Source: an uncultured Phycisphaerales bacterium
GTDB lineage: Bacteria > Planctomycetota > Phycisphaerae > Phycisphaerales > UBA1924
Reading direction: 5' to 3'
NCBI GenBank assembly: GCA_937871915.1
Contig: CALMPG010000016.1
Location: 1-64,000, forward strand
Length of the DNA: 64,000 nucleotides
The notes beneath the pieces were generated by a model, which was not told the DNA's origin, did not search any database, and saw only the letters and a program-made list of their open reading frames with translations. Shown piece by piece: positions 26,897-36,618 of this stretch (within the stretch, counting starts at the first letter, position 1; every line of letters begins with the position of its first letter). Made by a program: the position numbers and the translations under genes.

Positions 26897-29800
26897 GCCT
26901 GCGATTCGATGAGCCCTGGTTCTTCGTGGGGATGCTGATCTGCGTGCCGATGGCGTGGGCCGCGCTTCGGTGCTTTGTGGGGATGAGCGCGGTCCGGCGG
27001 TGGTCGGCGATCGTGCTGCGGTGTGCCCTGGTGGCGGTGGTGCTGGCGATGCTGGCGGGGGCGTCGATGGTGCGGCGGACGGATCGCGTGGCGGTGATCG
27101 CGTGCATCGATCGGTCGGGATCGGTGGAGTCGTTCTATCGCCCGCCGGCGATGGCCGATGGTGCGCCGGCGACGTATGCGGAGGCGGTCCGCGCGTTGCT
27201 GCGAGCGTCCTCGACCTCGCGCCGGCCGGACGATCTGGCGGGGGTGGTGCTTTTCGGCGCGACGCCGGCGGCCGCGGGAATGGCGGAGATCGGGCCGTTC
27301 CGAGTTCCCGAGGAGTGGACCGGGGCCCCGCTGGCGACCGACATCGAGCAGGCCCTGCGTCTGGCGGGGGCGATGGTGCCGCCGAACGCGGCGGGGCGGA
27401 TCGTGCTGTTCTCGGACGGTGTGCAGACTTCGGGCGATGCGGTGGCCGCGGCGCGGCGGCTCGCGAGCGGTGGTGGGCGGCGGTCGATTCCTGTCGACGT
27501 CGTTCCGCTGGCGTATTCCGTTGACCACGAGGTGGTCCTCGAATCGCTCGACGCGCCGCCGACGGCGCAGGCGGGCGCGACGATTCCGGTCCGCGTGGTG
27601 CTGCGCTCGACCGGCGCGGCATCGGGCACGCTTCGGCTCTTCCGCGAGGGCGTGCCGATCGACATCGGCAAGGGGGCGGTCGCGGGAGACTCCGGTCTGC
27701 ACCTGGATCTGCCCGGCGGGCGGCACATCGAGGTGCTCAGGGTGCCGCTGCCGGACGGTCGCATCCACCGTTTCGAGGCGGTGTGGACGCCCGACGGCGG
27801 CGCCGCCGGTACGGATACGGTGGCGAGCAACAATCGGGCCGAGGCCGTGACGGTCTCTCCCGGGCGGGGGGCGATCCTGATCGTTGACGGGGTGAGTGGG
27901 GGCGAGTCGAGCGGGCCGGGCGCGGCGCTGGGGCGCACGCTTGGCGCGGCGGGATTGCAGGTCGAGACCATCGGTCCCGAGGCGATGCGGGCGGACCTGC
28001 TGTGGCTGCAACAGTTCGATGCGGTCGTGCTGCAGAGCGTGGCGGCGGAGGCGATCCCGCGGGAGTCGCACGGGGTGCTGGTGAACGCGGTGAATCAACT
28101 CGGCCTGGGCCTGGTGATGATCGGCGGGCCCGACTCGTTCGGGGCGGGGGGATGGAAGGGGACGGAGATTGAGCCAATCCTGCCCGTGAAGCTCGACCTG
28201 CCGGAGAAGCTCGTCACGCCGGCGGCGGCGGTGATTCTTGTCATCGACAACTCGGGCTCGATGAACCGCCGGGTGCTGGGTTCGACGCGTTCGCAGCAGG
28301 ACATCGCCGATGAGGGCGCGGCGTTGGCCATCGAGAGCATGGACAAGACGGATCTGGTCGGTGTCATCACCTTCAACAGCGCGTACAGCGTCGAGGTGGC
28401 GCTCGGGCCGAACAAGGATCCCGGGGCGACGGCGCGGCTGGTTCGCAGGATCGGCGCCGACGGGGGCACGTTCATGCCCCCCGCGCTGGCCGAGGCCCAT
28501 CGGCAGATGCGGGGCGTGAAGGCGGACGTCAAGCACGTCATCGTGCTCTCCGACGGGGTTTCCATGGGCAAGGATCGGCTCCCCGGGATCGTCGAAGAGA
28601 TGGCCGAGGACGGCATCCGCGTGTCCACGATCGCCATCGGCAACGAGGCCGACACGGAGATGATGGCGGACATGGCCGGGCGCGGGAGGGGGCAGTTCTA
28701 TCGGGTGATCGATCCGAACGTGCTGCCGCGCGTGCTGGTGAAGGCGGTGCGGATCGTGCGATCGCCGCTGGTGCGGGAGCGGACGTTCACGCCGGTGGCG
28801 CTGCCGACGGGCTCGCCGGTTCTCGACGGTGTCGGGGCGGCGATGGGGGGCTCGCTGGCGCCGCTGCGCGGGCTGGTGCTGACGCAGGCTCGCGCCGACG
28901 CGAGCGTCGTGGATGTGCTGGCAACGCCGCGGATCGAGGGCCGGGATGGGTCGGGCGGGGGCGAGCCGGTGCTGGCGTACTGGAATGTTGGGCTGGGGCG
29001 GGTTGCGGCGTTCACGTCGGACGCGCAGGCGCGGTGGGCCGCGCCGTGGTTGGAAGCCCAATCCGGCGCGGGCTACAGCCGCTTCTGGGCCCAGTTGCTG
29101 CGGGCGATCGCGCGTCCGCCGTCGTCGGCGCGGACGCAGGAACTCACGGCGTCGTTCGAGGGAGATCGCCTCACGATTCGGTTGCGGGCGTCCACGGACG
29201 CGGGCGCGGCTCTCGACGGCCTTGCCGTTCCGGGGACGGTGTACGGCCCCGACGGCGCCCGGTTGCGGACTCGTCTGTCGCAGGTCGGACCCGGGGAGTA
29301 CGGGGCGGTGGTGGATGTTCGGGATGTGGGTGAGCGGCCGGCCGGGTCGTATGTGGTGGTGCTCGAACCTCGCGGCGACGGGAGCGCGGGGGTCGGGGCG
29401 TTGCCGCCGGTCGTCGGCGGGGTCTCGCGGCCGAGTTTCGGAGCGGCGGAGTTTCAGTCGCTGCGATCCGACGAGGCGACCATGCGGGCGATCGCACGGG
29501 CGGGCGGTGGCGAAGTTCATGCGCTTTCGCCTTCGACGCCGCCGGCGGCGATGCCCGACCTGTACTCGCGCCGGGGGCTGCGGCCGGCGGAGGCGAGCAT
29601 GCCTCTGTGGCCGGTGCTTGCCGTTGCGGCCGTGGTCATCATGCTGCTCGATACCGCGACGCGCCGGGTCGCGTGGGATCGGCTCATCAGCCGGGAGATG
29701 GGCGCGGAGGTTTCGCGCGAGGTGGTGGCCGGGATGCGGGATAGGTCGGCCCAGGCGGCGGCGGCTGTAGGGCGTCTCCGCGGGTCGGCGGTTGGGGAGG

Positions 29801-30054
29801 TGGGCGGTACGGGGGCTGCATCGGCCTCGCTGGGGGACGAGGATGCCCGGGTGATTCGAGAGCGGGAGGCATTGCGCCGGCGAGAGGCTCGGGCTTCATC
29901 CCTGCGGGCCGGACGGGCGGGCATCGCGGACTCGACGGAGGAGTCGTTGAATCCGCACGGTGGATCGGCAGCCGGAGACTCCCCGGGGAGCGAGCTGGGG
30001 CTTCGCGCGGCCAAGGAACGCGCCCGGCGGCGAATGGACGACGGGGGACATTGA
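26893..30054 (+). CDS. Membrane protein with two vWA domains and a glutamine-amidotransferase-like region
   Basis: A 1053-residue protein. Two N-terminal membrane helices (F-V-G-M-L-I-C-V-P-M-A-W and A-L-V-A-V-V-L-A-M-L) precede a vWA domain with MIDAS D-R-S-G-S, then a GATase1-like stretch (I-L-I-V-D-G-V, G-L-V-M-I-G-G-P-D-S-F-G-A-G-G-W), then a second vWA with D-N-S-G-S-M and V-I-V-L-S-D-G-V-S. One more helix (W-P-V-L-A-V-A-A-V-V-I-M-L-L) and a charged tail end it. This matches bacterial BatA/glutamine-amidotransferase vWA proteins. It may bind ligands metal-dependently at the envelope; no MoxR ATPase or DUF58 gene is present in the window next to it. Confidence 0.82.
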   Translation: MSLRFDEPWFFVGMLICVPMAWAALRCFVGMSAVRRWSAIVLRCALVAVVLAMLAGASMVRRTDRVAVIACIDRSGSVESFYRPPAMADGAPATYAEAVRALLRASSTSRRPDDLAGVVLFGATPAAAGMAEIGPFRVPEEWTGAPLATDIEQALRLAGAMVPPNAAGRIVLFSDGVQTSGDAVAAARRLASGGGRRSIPVDVVPLAYSVDHEVVLESLDAPPTAQAGATIPVRVVLRSTGAASGTLRLFREGVPIDIGKGAVAGDSGLHLDLPGGRHIEVLRVPLPDGRIHRFEAVWTPDGGAAGTDTVASNNRAEAVTVSPGRGAILIVDGVSGGESSGPGAALGRTLGAAGLQVETIGPEAMRADLLWLQQFDAVVLQSVAAEAIPRESHGVLVNAVNQLGLGLVMIGGPDSFGAGGWKGTEIEPILPVKLDLPEKLVTPAAAVILVIDNSGSMNRRVLGSTRSQQDIADEGAALAIESMDKTDLVGVITFNSAYSVEVALGPNKDPGATARLVRRIGADGGTFMPPALAEAHRQMRGVKADVKHVIVLSDGVSMGKDRLPGIVEEMAEDGIRVSTIAIGNEADTEMMADMAGRGRGQFYRVIDPNVLPRVLVKAVRIVRSPLVRERTFTPVALPTGSPVLDGVGAAMGGSLAPLRGLVLTQARADASVVDVLATPRIEGRDGSGGGEPVLAYWNVGLGRVAAFTSDAQARWAAPWLEAQSGAGYSRFWAQLLRAIARPPSSARTQELTASFEGDRLTIRLRASTDAGAALDGLAVPGTVYGPDGARLRTRLSQVGPGEYGAVVDVRDVGERPAGSYVVVLEPRGDGSAGVGALPPVVGGVSRPSFGAAEFQSLRSDEATMRAIARAGGGEVHALSPSTPPAAMPDLYSRRGLRPAEASMPLWPVLAVAAVVIMLLDTATRRVAWDRLISREMGAEVSREVVAGMRDRSAQAAAAVGRLRGSAVGEVGGTGAASASLGDEDARVIREREALRRREARASSLRAGRAGIADSTEESLNPHGGSAAGDSPGSELGLRAAKERARRRMDDGGH

Positions 30055-30204
30055 GCGGAACCCGGCCCGTCCGAGGCCGTTGCGACTGGGGTTTTCGTGC
30101 AACCGAAGCCGATAGCGGCCATACACTCCGATCAGAGACCGACCATCCCGCGGAGGATTCCGCGCATCAAACGCCCTGACGACCCAATGAAGGAGCACCC
30201 AACT

Positions 30205-31377
30205 ATGAACCGCCTCGCCCCGATTACCGTTGCCGCGCTGCTTGCCTGCTGCGGCTTTGCGTTTGCACAGGCGCCCACGGGCGATCAGACCCCGCCCGAC
30301 GGCGCGCCCAAGGGCGCGCCGAGGGCCAAGGCCAAGCAGGCCGACGTGAAGCGTCTGATCGTCGGCGATGCTGCGCCCGAGTTGCAGATCGAGAAGTGGG
30401 TCAAGGGGGAGCCGGTGACGGGGTTTGAGAAGGGGAAGGTGTACGTGGTGGAGTTCTGGGCCACGTGGTGCGCTCCGTGCAAGGCGTCGATGCCGCACCT
30501 GACCGAGCTCCAGCAGCAGTACAAGGACAAGGGGCTCACGATCATCGGTGTCGCCTCGCCCGGGTGGCGCAACACGCAGACCGAGGTCGAGGACTTCGTC
30601 AAGGACGGCACGATCCCGATGGGGTACACCGTGGCCTGGGACAAGGCCGTGGCGACCGATGAGAAGGACAAGAACGACAAGCCCGTGATGCTTGGCGCCA
30701 CGGACAGCGCGTACATGAAAGCGGCCCGCCAGAGCGGCATCCCCCGCTCGTTCGTCGTCGATGGCAAGGGGAACCTGGCGTGGGTGGGCCATCCGATGGA
30801 GCTCGACTACGTTCTGGACGACATCGTCGCGGGCACGTGGGACTACAAGGAAAGCCCGGCCAAGATCCAGCAGATGAAGAACGAGGCGTCGAGGCTGCTC
30901 GATGACGCCGAGACGGATCCGAAGGGCGCGCTCGCGGCGATGACCGAGTTCGAGGCCAAGTACCCGAAGATGGCGCCGCGGCTGGCGACGACCAAGTACG
31001 AGTTGCAGCTTTCGCAGGGCATGTACGCCGAGGCGTACAAGACGGGCGCGACCGTGGTGGACCAGGCCGTCGCTCACAAGGACGCTCTGTCGCTCAACCG
31101 GCTGGCGTGGGGCATCGTTGACCCCGAGGGATCGGTCAAGGACAAGCAGGGCGGGCTGGACCTTGCCATGCGGGCGGCGACCAAGGCCGTGGAGATCACC
31201 AAGGAGAAGGACGCGGCCATCCTTGACACCCTGGCCCGCTGTTATTGGCTCAAGGGGAACAAGGTGAAGGCGATCGACCTTCAGAAGCGGGCGATCTCCA
31301 ACCTGACCAAGGACGAGGAGGAGATGCGCGGGCAGCTCCAGGACACCCTCAAGGAGTACGAGGGCGGGTCGAACTGA
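30205..31377 (+). CDS. TlpA-like thioredoxin-fold protein with helical C-terminus
   Basis: A 390-residue exported protein. The signal peptide is M-N-R-L-A-P-I-T-V-A-A-L-L-A-C-C-G-F-A-F-A, with cleavage after A-F-A. The thioredoxin domain spans about 45-205, with active site W-C-A-P-C-K and cis-Pro region G-I-P-R-S-F-V-V-D. The C-terminal 150 residues are helical and TPR-like (L-D-T-L-A-R-C-Y-W-L-K-G-N-K). It is likely a periplasmic thiol-disulfide reductase. ATG 30205 is chosen over 30187 because AAGGAG at 30189-30194 lies at proper spacing. An intrinsic terminator follows. Confidence 0.88.
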   Translation: MNRLAPITVAALLACCGFAFAQAPTGDQTPPDGAPKGAPRAKAKQADVKRLIVGDAAPELQIEKWVKGEPVTGFEKGKVYVVEFWATWCAPCKASMPHLTELQQQYKDKGLTIIGVASPGWRNTQTEVEDFVKDGTIPMGYTVAWDKAVATDEKDKNDKPVMLGATDSAYMKAARQSGIPRSFVVDGKGNLAWVGHPMELDYVLDDIVAGTWDYKESPAKIQQMKNEASRLLDDAETDPKGALAAMTEFEAKYPKMAPRLATTKYELQLSQGMYAEAYKTGATVVDQAVAHKDALSLNRLAWGIVDPEGSVKDKQGGLDLAMRAATKAVEITKEKDAAILDTLARCYWLKGNKVKAIDLQKRAISNLTKDEEEMRGQLQDTLKEYEGGSN

Positions 31378-31400
31378 GAGCGGTGGAAACAGGCATCCGA

Positions 31401-31425
31401 GGGGTCCCGCGGGGGGCCCCTTTTT
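31401..31425 (+). terminator. Intrinsic terminator after the TlpA-like gene
   Basis: GGGGTCCC pairs with GGGGCCCC (8 bp, one G-T pair) around GCGG and is followed directly by TTTTT. Confidence 0.8.
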
Positions 31426-31472
31426 CGTGGCCCGGGCGTGGTGGTGGGGCAGGGAAGGGCGCTCGCCCCATG

Positions 31473-31496
31473 AAAAAAGGCCGCGAGAGCGGCCTT
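31473..31496 (-). terminator. Intrinsic terminator after tRNA-Val
   Basis: On the minus strand AAGGCCGC pairs with GCGGCCTT around a TCTC loop and is followed by six T residues. It lies 11 bp beyond the 3' end of the tRNA. Confidence 0.85.
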
Positions 31497-31506
31497 CGGG
31501 GGGTAG

Positions 31507-31580
31507 TGGGCGCGACAGGGCTCGAACCTGTGACCTCGGCTATGTGACAGCCGCGCTCTAGCCAACTGAGCTACGCGCCC
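31507..31580 (-). tRNA. tRNA-Val (CAC)
   Basis: A cloverleaf of 74 nt on the minus strand. The acceptor stem is GGGCGCG/CGCGCCC with A73, the D arm has GCTC...GAGC, the anticodon stem is CGGCT/AGCCG with loop GTCACAT (anticodon CAC), and the T arm is ACAGG-TTCGAGC-CCTGT. A73 and the GGGCGCG start are typical of tRNA-Val. G at position 32 is unusual, so the identity is likely rather than certain. CCA is not encoded (the next bases read CTA). Confidence 0.88.
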
Positions 31581-31678
31581 GATGGAGGAGAGGATAGCCC
31601 GCGAGTTTTGGGTCGTCATCTGGCGGAGGCGTGTTCGGGGGCTCCTCGGAGAGATCGGCCTACCTTGTGTGCCGTGGA

Positions 31679-32824
31679 ATGCGGCGCAAGATGAATACAT
31701 CCAACCACACAAGTGACATTCGGTCCGGTCGGCGTGTTGCGGCGGCCTGCGCCGTGCAGGCGCTGCTGGTTCTTGGGGGGTGTTCGGGCGGGGGCACGCC
31801 GCACATGCGGCTGGGGTCGATTCCGTTTCCGGGTCCGTTCACGCTCTACGCCGTCGCGGATCCGAACGATCTGGGGCAGCACTCGTACGAGGGGGCGGAG
31901 CGCACCAGCCGAGGGATCCTGTACACGGCCCGGGCGGGGTTTCTGGACCTTTCGCACGTGCGGGAGTCGATGGACATCACCCGGTATGCGCACGACCAGA
32001 TCGTGGCGGCCATGGGCGGCGCGGGGAATGGGGCGTGCGTGGTGTTCTACATCGACTGGAGCGACTGCGAGTACAGCGTGCTGTTCCATCCTCCGGAGTG
32101 GTGGGAAGGGCTGGACGCGGACGAGCGGGCGGCGATCGTGGCCGAGGCGGCGATACGCCAGGCCCAGCGGCTGGCGATCGTCATCGGCACGTGGCACGAG
32201 ATCGCGACGTGGTGGGGGCAGGAGACGATCCCGCCGTTCTCGGAGCAGAACTCGGCGTTCACCTGGGACGACACGACCTCGCACGTCGTCGCGGCGAATA
32301 TCGCGGGCGACGCGCTCCGCGACGCTCCGACGCCCTGGAACGAGGCGGCCACGCGCCGGCTCTCCGAGAAGCTCGGCGAGCTTGGCGTGGTGGGCGTCGA
32401 TTGTGAGGCGAAGGCGGTGGAGGCGGTGCACGGCCGGTGGTGGTGGTCCGGGGTCGCCATTCGGCGTGACCTTGAGACGGGGCTGGCCACCGACTGGAAG
32501 ACCCCGTGGCTCGTGCGCGGTCTGGACTGCTGCCCGGAGGAGACGCCGCGACCGATCGCGCTGCCGAGCCTGGCGGATGTTCGGGGGCGGGATCTTCGCG
32601 GAGCGTTCGAGTTGAGAATCCAGCCGGAGAACTGGATGGTGAGGCGGGCGCTCGGGTGCGAGGAGTGTCCGTCGGTGCTGGCGTCGGAGAACGATATTCT
32701 CGCCGCCATCGAGCGATTGCGAATCGCGATGTACGCGGAGCTTGGGCCCGATGCGGACAACCCGGATGCACCGGCGAGGCACGGCGAGGGGGCGGAGACG
32801 AGCGCAACGGCCCGGTCGCGATAG
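31679..32824 (+). CDS. DUF4056-like lipoprotein
   Basis: A 381-residue protein with an N-terminal lipoprotein signal ending L-L-V-L-G-G-C, so it is probably attached to a membrane. The body has P-N-D-L-G-Q-H-S-Y, R-G-I-L-Y-T-A-R-A-G-F-L-D, H-D-Q-I and G-T-W-H-E-I-A-T-W-W-G, which I match to DUF4056 putative lipoproteins. The His-Glu in G-T-W-H-E-I might be catalytic or metal-binding; that is inference. ATG 31679 is preferred to the GTG at 31631, because it begins the basic leader before the lipobox; the Shine-Dalgarno signal is weak. The last 45 residues are low complexity. Confidence 0.65.
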   Translation: MRRKMNTSNHTSDIRSGRRVAAACAVQALLVLGGCSGGGTPHMRLGSIPFPGPFTLYAVADPNDLGQHSYEGAERTSRGILYTARAGFLDLSHVRESMDITRYAHDQIVAAMGGAGNGACVVFYIDWSDCEYSVLFHPPEWWEGLDADERAAIVAEAAIRQAQRLAIVIGTWHEIATWWGQETIPPFSEQNSAFTWDDTTSHVVAANIAGDALRDAPTPWNEAATRRLSEKLGELGVVGVDCEAKAVEAVHGRWWWSGVAIRRDLETGLATDWKTPWLVRGLDCCPEETPRPIALPSLADVRGRDLRGAFELRIQPENWMVRRALGCEECPSVLASENDILAAIERLRIAMYAELGPDADNPDAPARHGEGAETSATARSR

Positions 32825-32842
32825 TCATGCGGCGAAGAAGAA

Positions 32843-32876
32843 CGGGCCGGGGGGATCGAGGGATCCGCCCCGGCCT
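32843..32876. terminator. Possible bidirectional terminator between convergent genes
   Basis: GGCCGGGG...CCCCGGCC with an inner GATC/GATC stem forms a long, slightly bulged hairpin between the DUF4056-like gene and the VIT/vWA gene. There is no clear T-tract. Confidence 0.45.
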
Positions 32877-32900
32877 CGTGTCTGTGGACACCGATGTGCG

Positions 32901-35345
32901 TCAGGGTGCGGTAGGCTCGACGGCGGCGGCCTCTTCGGGCGCGGTGATGAGCACGCGCTTGCCATCCACCAGCAGCATGACTTCGCCGCGCATCGCCAGG
33001 AGCGCGGAGCGGCTGCCGCCCTCGCCGCCGCCCTCGTCGGCGAGCCGGCAGGCGAGGGCGAAGTGCTCGGGTGAGCCGAACGTGATGGTCTGGTCGGGCT
33101 TGGCGGTCTCGCCGTCGGTCTGCCTGAGGATTCGGGCGTCCATCCAGCGGTTGCCGCGGCAGAAGAGGGTCTGGTCGGCGACCTGCTGCACGCTGTTGAC
33201 GCGGCGGAGTTGCATGTCGGCGCTCCAGTAGGAGTTGGTGGAGTTGGCGCAGACCTGGGCCTTGGACTCCTTGAGGTTCATGGACTGGTTGACCGAGTCC
33301 ATGCCGCCCCGGTCGCCCTTCACTGCCCGACGGTCGAGGACTCGGGCCGCGGCGGCGGGCGCTGCGTCCATCGGGACGGCCGCCGACGCGGGCGCGCCGA
33401 TCTCGGTGGCGAGGAACGAGGTGTACTCGGTCAGGATGCCCCAGCGGGTGGAGAGTTCGACGATTTCCTTGACGAGTTCGGGCGGGGGCTCGTGCTGGCC
33501 GGCGGAGGAGGCCGCGTTCTGGCGGATCTGGTCGATGAGGTACGCGATGCGGCGGGATGCCCACAGGCGGGGCACGAAGCCGTTGCGGGTGCTCGATGCG
33601 GCTGGATCGAAGTCCACGTCGAAGGAGCGTTTGGCACCGCGATAGTCGCCCTCGATGCGGAGGCGCATCTTGTCGGCGCCGGTGTAGCGGCCGAGCACGA
33701 CGACCTGATCGCCCTCGAACAGATCGGGGAGCGCCGGGGGCATGACCTCGCGGAGGGCCCGGGTGCTGGCCGGGCCGTCGCCGGCCGCGCCGAGGAAGGC
33801 CGTGAGCGTCGGCTCGTTCATGACGGGTCCCTGGAGGCGCTTGAAGACGCGGGAGACGGCGATCTCGACGTTCTCCTTGGGGAGCACGTTGATGCTGGCG
33901 CCGCGGTTGGCCTCGGCGAGGTGGTCGAGCAGCGGGGCGTTGACGTCGAAGCCGACACCGAAGGTGAACATGCGCCGTTTGTGGGTGTTGGCCCGGGCGG
34001 CGGCCTCGCGGATCTGGGCCTCGCTGGTGACGCCGACGGTCGGGAGGCCGTCGGTGAGGAAGAGCACCATCGGGAGCATGGGGCCGTGCTCGCCGGCGAT
34101 CACCTCGGGGCGCACTGCTTCGATGAGCGCGTCGTGGATGTTTGTTCCGCCGTCGGCCTTGAGGTCGTTGATGTACTTCTTCGCGTCGGCGAGGGACTTG
34201 GCGTCCTTGATGACGGGCTTGGCGCTGAACCGTTCGACGGTGCTGGAGTAGTCGATGATGTTGAACGCCTCGCCGTCGCGCAGGCCCTCGACGACCTGGA
34301 GCGCGGCGGCGCGGACCTGCTCGATCTTCTCGCCGCGCATCGAGCCGGAGCGGTCGATGACGAGCACGACCTCGCGGCTCTGGGGCTGGGCCACGCCCTC
34401 GGCCTCGGCGCGGGCGGGGGCCGGGGCGACGCCGCCGAGGAGGAGGAAGTATCCGCCGCCGCTCGGGTCCTGCGGGTCCGGGTAGGCGAGGACCGAGGTG
34501 GCGATGCCGTCACCGGCCTTTTCGAGAAGCGTGGAGATGCGGAATGCGCCGGGCTGCTCGGCGGCTGCGACGGGGACCTCGAAGTTGAGTTCCTTGTCGT
34601 TCACGCGGGTGGTGCGGATCTCGTGGCTGGGGGAGTAGAGCGTGGCGATGGGGCGCTGCGACCTGATGTGGCCGCTGATGGTCCACTTGGTGCCGGTAGA
34701 CTCGAGGGAGGCGGTGCGGGGGAGCACGAAATCCAGACGCTCGCCGTCGCGGGGGAGGACCTGCTCGTAGATGAGGCTCACGGTCTGGGTCTTGCCCGGG
34801 GGGACGGGGAAGACGCTCGACTTGACGAGGTTGTAGCCGACGAACTCGAGCAGGGCGGGGTCCTGGGCCCGGCGGACGATGGCCTCGTAGATGCGGCGGG
34901 CCTCTTCGCGCGGGAGGATCTTCGCCGTCGGCTCCAGGCCGCCGCCGTCGAAGCCGAAGGATCGGATGGTCGCGCCGGCGGGGACGGGCACCATCAACTG
35001 GGCCTCCTGCTGGACGGTGCCGGGGTTGCGGAGGGTCATCCGCATGGTCGTGCTGCCGATGCCGTCAACGATGTCGATGTCACCGGCGATGGCTTCGATG
35101 GCGATGGGGGAGGAGACGGGCCGGGGCGGCCGCCGATCGGGCGTGGGGGGCGTCCAGGTGATGGCATGGCCGTGGGCTGCCTGGGGCACGATGATGTTGG
35201 TCACGCGGACGTCGATCACATCGGACGCCGGTCCGCCGGAGACCGAGACCGATGTTTGCGCGAAACCCGCAACCCCGATCGCGAGGGTTGAAAGGGCACA
35301 CAGGCCCGCGACCGCCGCGCTTGTCAATCGTTCGAGATGCCGCAT
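32901..35345 (-). CDS. VIT and von Willebrand factor A domain protein, exported
   Basis: An 814-residue protein. A signal peptide (L-T-S-A-A-V-A-G-L-C-A-L-S-T-L-A-I-G) is followed by a VIT domain near 85-215 (P-V-P-A-G-A-T-I-R-S-F, Y-E-A-I-V-R-R-A-Q-D-P-A-L-L-E) and a vWA domain near 320-500 with MIDAS D-R-S-G-S-M-R-G-E-K and L-F-L-T-D-G-L-P-T. The C-terminal part includes S-T-R-W-G-I-L-T-E-Y-T-S-F-L, as in inter-alpha-trypsin-inhibitor-like heavy chains. ATG 35345 is supported by AAGGAG 9 bases upstream. It probably acts in the periplasm or at the surface; its partner is unknown. Confidence 0.88.
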   Translation of the reverse strand: MRHLERLTSAAVAGLCALSTLAIGVAGFAQTSVSVSGGPASDVIDVRVTNIIVPQAAHGHAITWTPPTPDRRPPRPVSSPIAIEAIAGDIDIVDGIGSTTMRMTLRNPGTVQQEAQLMVPVPAGATIRSFGFDGGGLEPTAKILPREEARRIYEAIVRRAQDPALLEFVGYNLVKSSVFPVPPGKTQTVSLIYEQVLPRDGERLDFVLPRTASLESTGTKWTISGHIRSQRPIATLYSPSHEIRTTRVNDKELNFEVPVAAAEQPGAFRISTLLEKAGDGIATSVLAYPDPQDPSGGGYFLLLGGVAPAPARAEAEGVAQPQSREVVLVIDRSGSMRGEKIEQVRAAALQVVEGLRDGEAFNIIDYSSTVERFSAKPVIKDAKSLADAKKYINDLKADGGTNIHDALIEAVRPEVIAGEHGPMLPMVLFLTDGLPTVGVTSEAQIREAAARANTHKRRMFTFGVGFDVNAPLLDHLAEANRGASINVLPKENVEIAVSRVFKRLQGPVMNEPTLTAFLGAAGDGPASTRALREVMPPALPDLFEGDQVVVLGRYTGADKMRLRIEGDYRGAKRSFDVDFDPAASSTRNGFVPRLWASRRIAYLIDQIRQNAASSAGQHEPPPELVKEIVELSTRWGILTEYTSFLATEIGAPASAAVPMDAAPAAAARVLDRRAVKGDRGGMDSVNQSMNLKESKAQVCANSTNSYWSADMQLRRVNSVQQVADQTLFCRGNRWMDARILRQTDGETAKPDQTITFGSPEHFALACRLADEGGGEGGSRSALLAMRGEVMLLVDGKRVLITAPEEAAAVEPTAP

Positions 35346-35500
35346 GGGATGTCTCCTTGCCGAGCCGTTGGGCCGACGCATCGAATGCGCCCGCGCCCCG
35401 AGACCCCTGGTGCCGATGGCCGTCCAAGGCCGCGTGTCCACGGAAACTGAGGGGTTCTGAGGCAGAATACCGGCTTGGGGTCTGGGAGTTTCGGGGGGCC

Positions 35501-36421
35501 CTAGTTTGCCCGCCGATATTCCATGGCCTTTCGTCGCTGCTCGGGCGTCAGGAGGGCCATGATTTGGTCCCAGTTCGCTCGGCGCTCTTCGGGGGAGCGT
35601 GCGGCGGCACCCGAGGTCGCGGGCGACTTGCCGTCGGTGGTTTCGGCTCTGGATCGCACGATCGCCCGGATCTGCCCTTCCTGCTCGGGCGTGGCGTCTA
35701 CGGCCTTCAGGAGGGCGTCCGTGTGCTCGCGGCGCTCGACGACGATGGCGTTGAGGGCACGGGCCGTCTCGCGCAGCAGCAGGTTCATTTCCACGCGTGC
35801 AGAAATCCGTGCTGTCGCTGCGGATGTCGGTCCGGCGTCCGGCATTTCGGTTGCATCGCCGCGCCGACCCCTGGTGCGACCGCTCTCAGAGCCGGCCCTG
35901 CGCCGGGGTCCGCCCGGCTCTTCGGAGGCCGAGATTCTCTTGTACTCCCCGACGACCGTGTGAAACGCGGCCCGCTTGCCTTCGGGAAGGGCCGCCGCGA
36001 CCTGGTCTTGCAACGGATTCTCCAGCAGCGGCGCGGCGAACGCCTGCATTTCGCGCATGAGGGGCCGGAGTTCTTCGGGCTTGGCTCCGCCCTGGCGGCC
36101 CTGCTGGAGTTGCAGGAACAGGGCCTGGTGATTCTGGAGTAGCGTCGTGACTGCCGCGTATCGATCCGACAACACTTGTTCGGGGGCCTTGCGTTCGCCC
36201 GCGCTGAGTCCGAGGAGGTCGAGCGCGGCCTGTTCGGGGCGGGTGTCCAATCGCTCGACGTTGCCGCTGATGTCGCGTTTCGTGAGGGATATGGACTTCG
36301 GGGATTCCTGGATGCTCGGGCCGCGCAGGGCGTCGGCGTCGCTGGGCTGGGCGAGCGCCGGGCCGGAGAAGAGGGTTCCCGTGATGGCGGAGACGAGAAT
36401 GGCTGACGGAAGACCGGGCAT
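35501..36421 (-). CDS. Exported helical hypothetical protein
   Basis: A 306-residue protein with a signal peptide (I-L-V-S-A-I-T-G-T-L-F-S-G-P-A-L-A, cleavage after A-L-A). The rest is helical and rich in Arg, Glu, Gln and Ala, with a low-complexity central region (about 170-200) and an end reading L-L-T-P-E-Q-R-R-K-A-M-E-Y. The repeated T-P-E-Q motif recalls Spy/CpxP-type periplasmic proteins, but I cannot show that relationship. The gene is 155 bp from the VIT/vWA start and diverges from the cyclophilin gene. Confidence 0.6.
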   Translation of the reverse strand: MPGLPSAILVSAITGTLFSGPALAQPSDADALRGPSIQESPKSISLTKRDISGNVERLDTRPEQAALDLLGLSAGERKAPEQVLSDRYAAVTTLLQNHQALFLQLQQGRQGGAKPEELRPLMREMQAFAAPLLENPLQDQVAAALPEGKRAAFHTVVGEYKRISASEEPGGPRRRAGSESGRTRGRRGDATEMPDAGPTSAATARISARVEMNLLLRETARALNAIVVERREHTDALLKAVDATPEQEGQIRAIVRSRAETTDGKSPATSGAAARSPEERRANWDQIMALLTPEQRRKAMEYRRAN

Positions 36422-36618
36422 GAACGCGCTCCTGACCCGCCGCCCCGCTCCCCGGGGGTATGCCGCCTAACGCCGGGTGGGGTGAGATGTTGCCGGGGCG
36501 CGGCCGCCGGAGCCTGTCGCCCGGTTTGTCCAAGCCCCCCGCCCCCCACCCCCCCCGAATCCGCTATCATGCGGCAGGTTCGGTATTCTGTCGCGTTGAA
36601 GCCGGGAGAAATGCACCA

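Noticed and set aside
25747-29520. A 1257-residue minus-strand open frame
   Set aside because: Antisense shadow of the large disordered and double-vWA genes, Arg/Pro-rich throughout.
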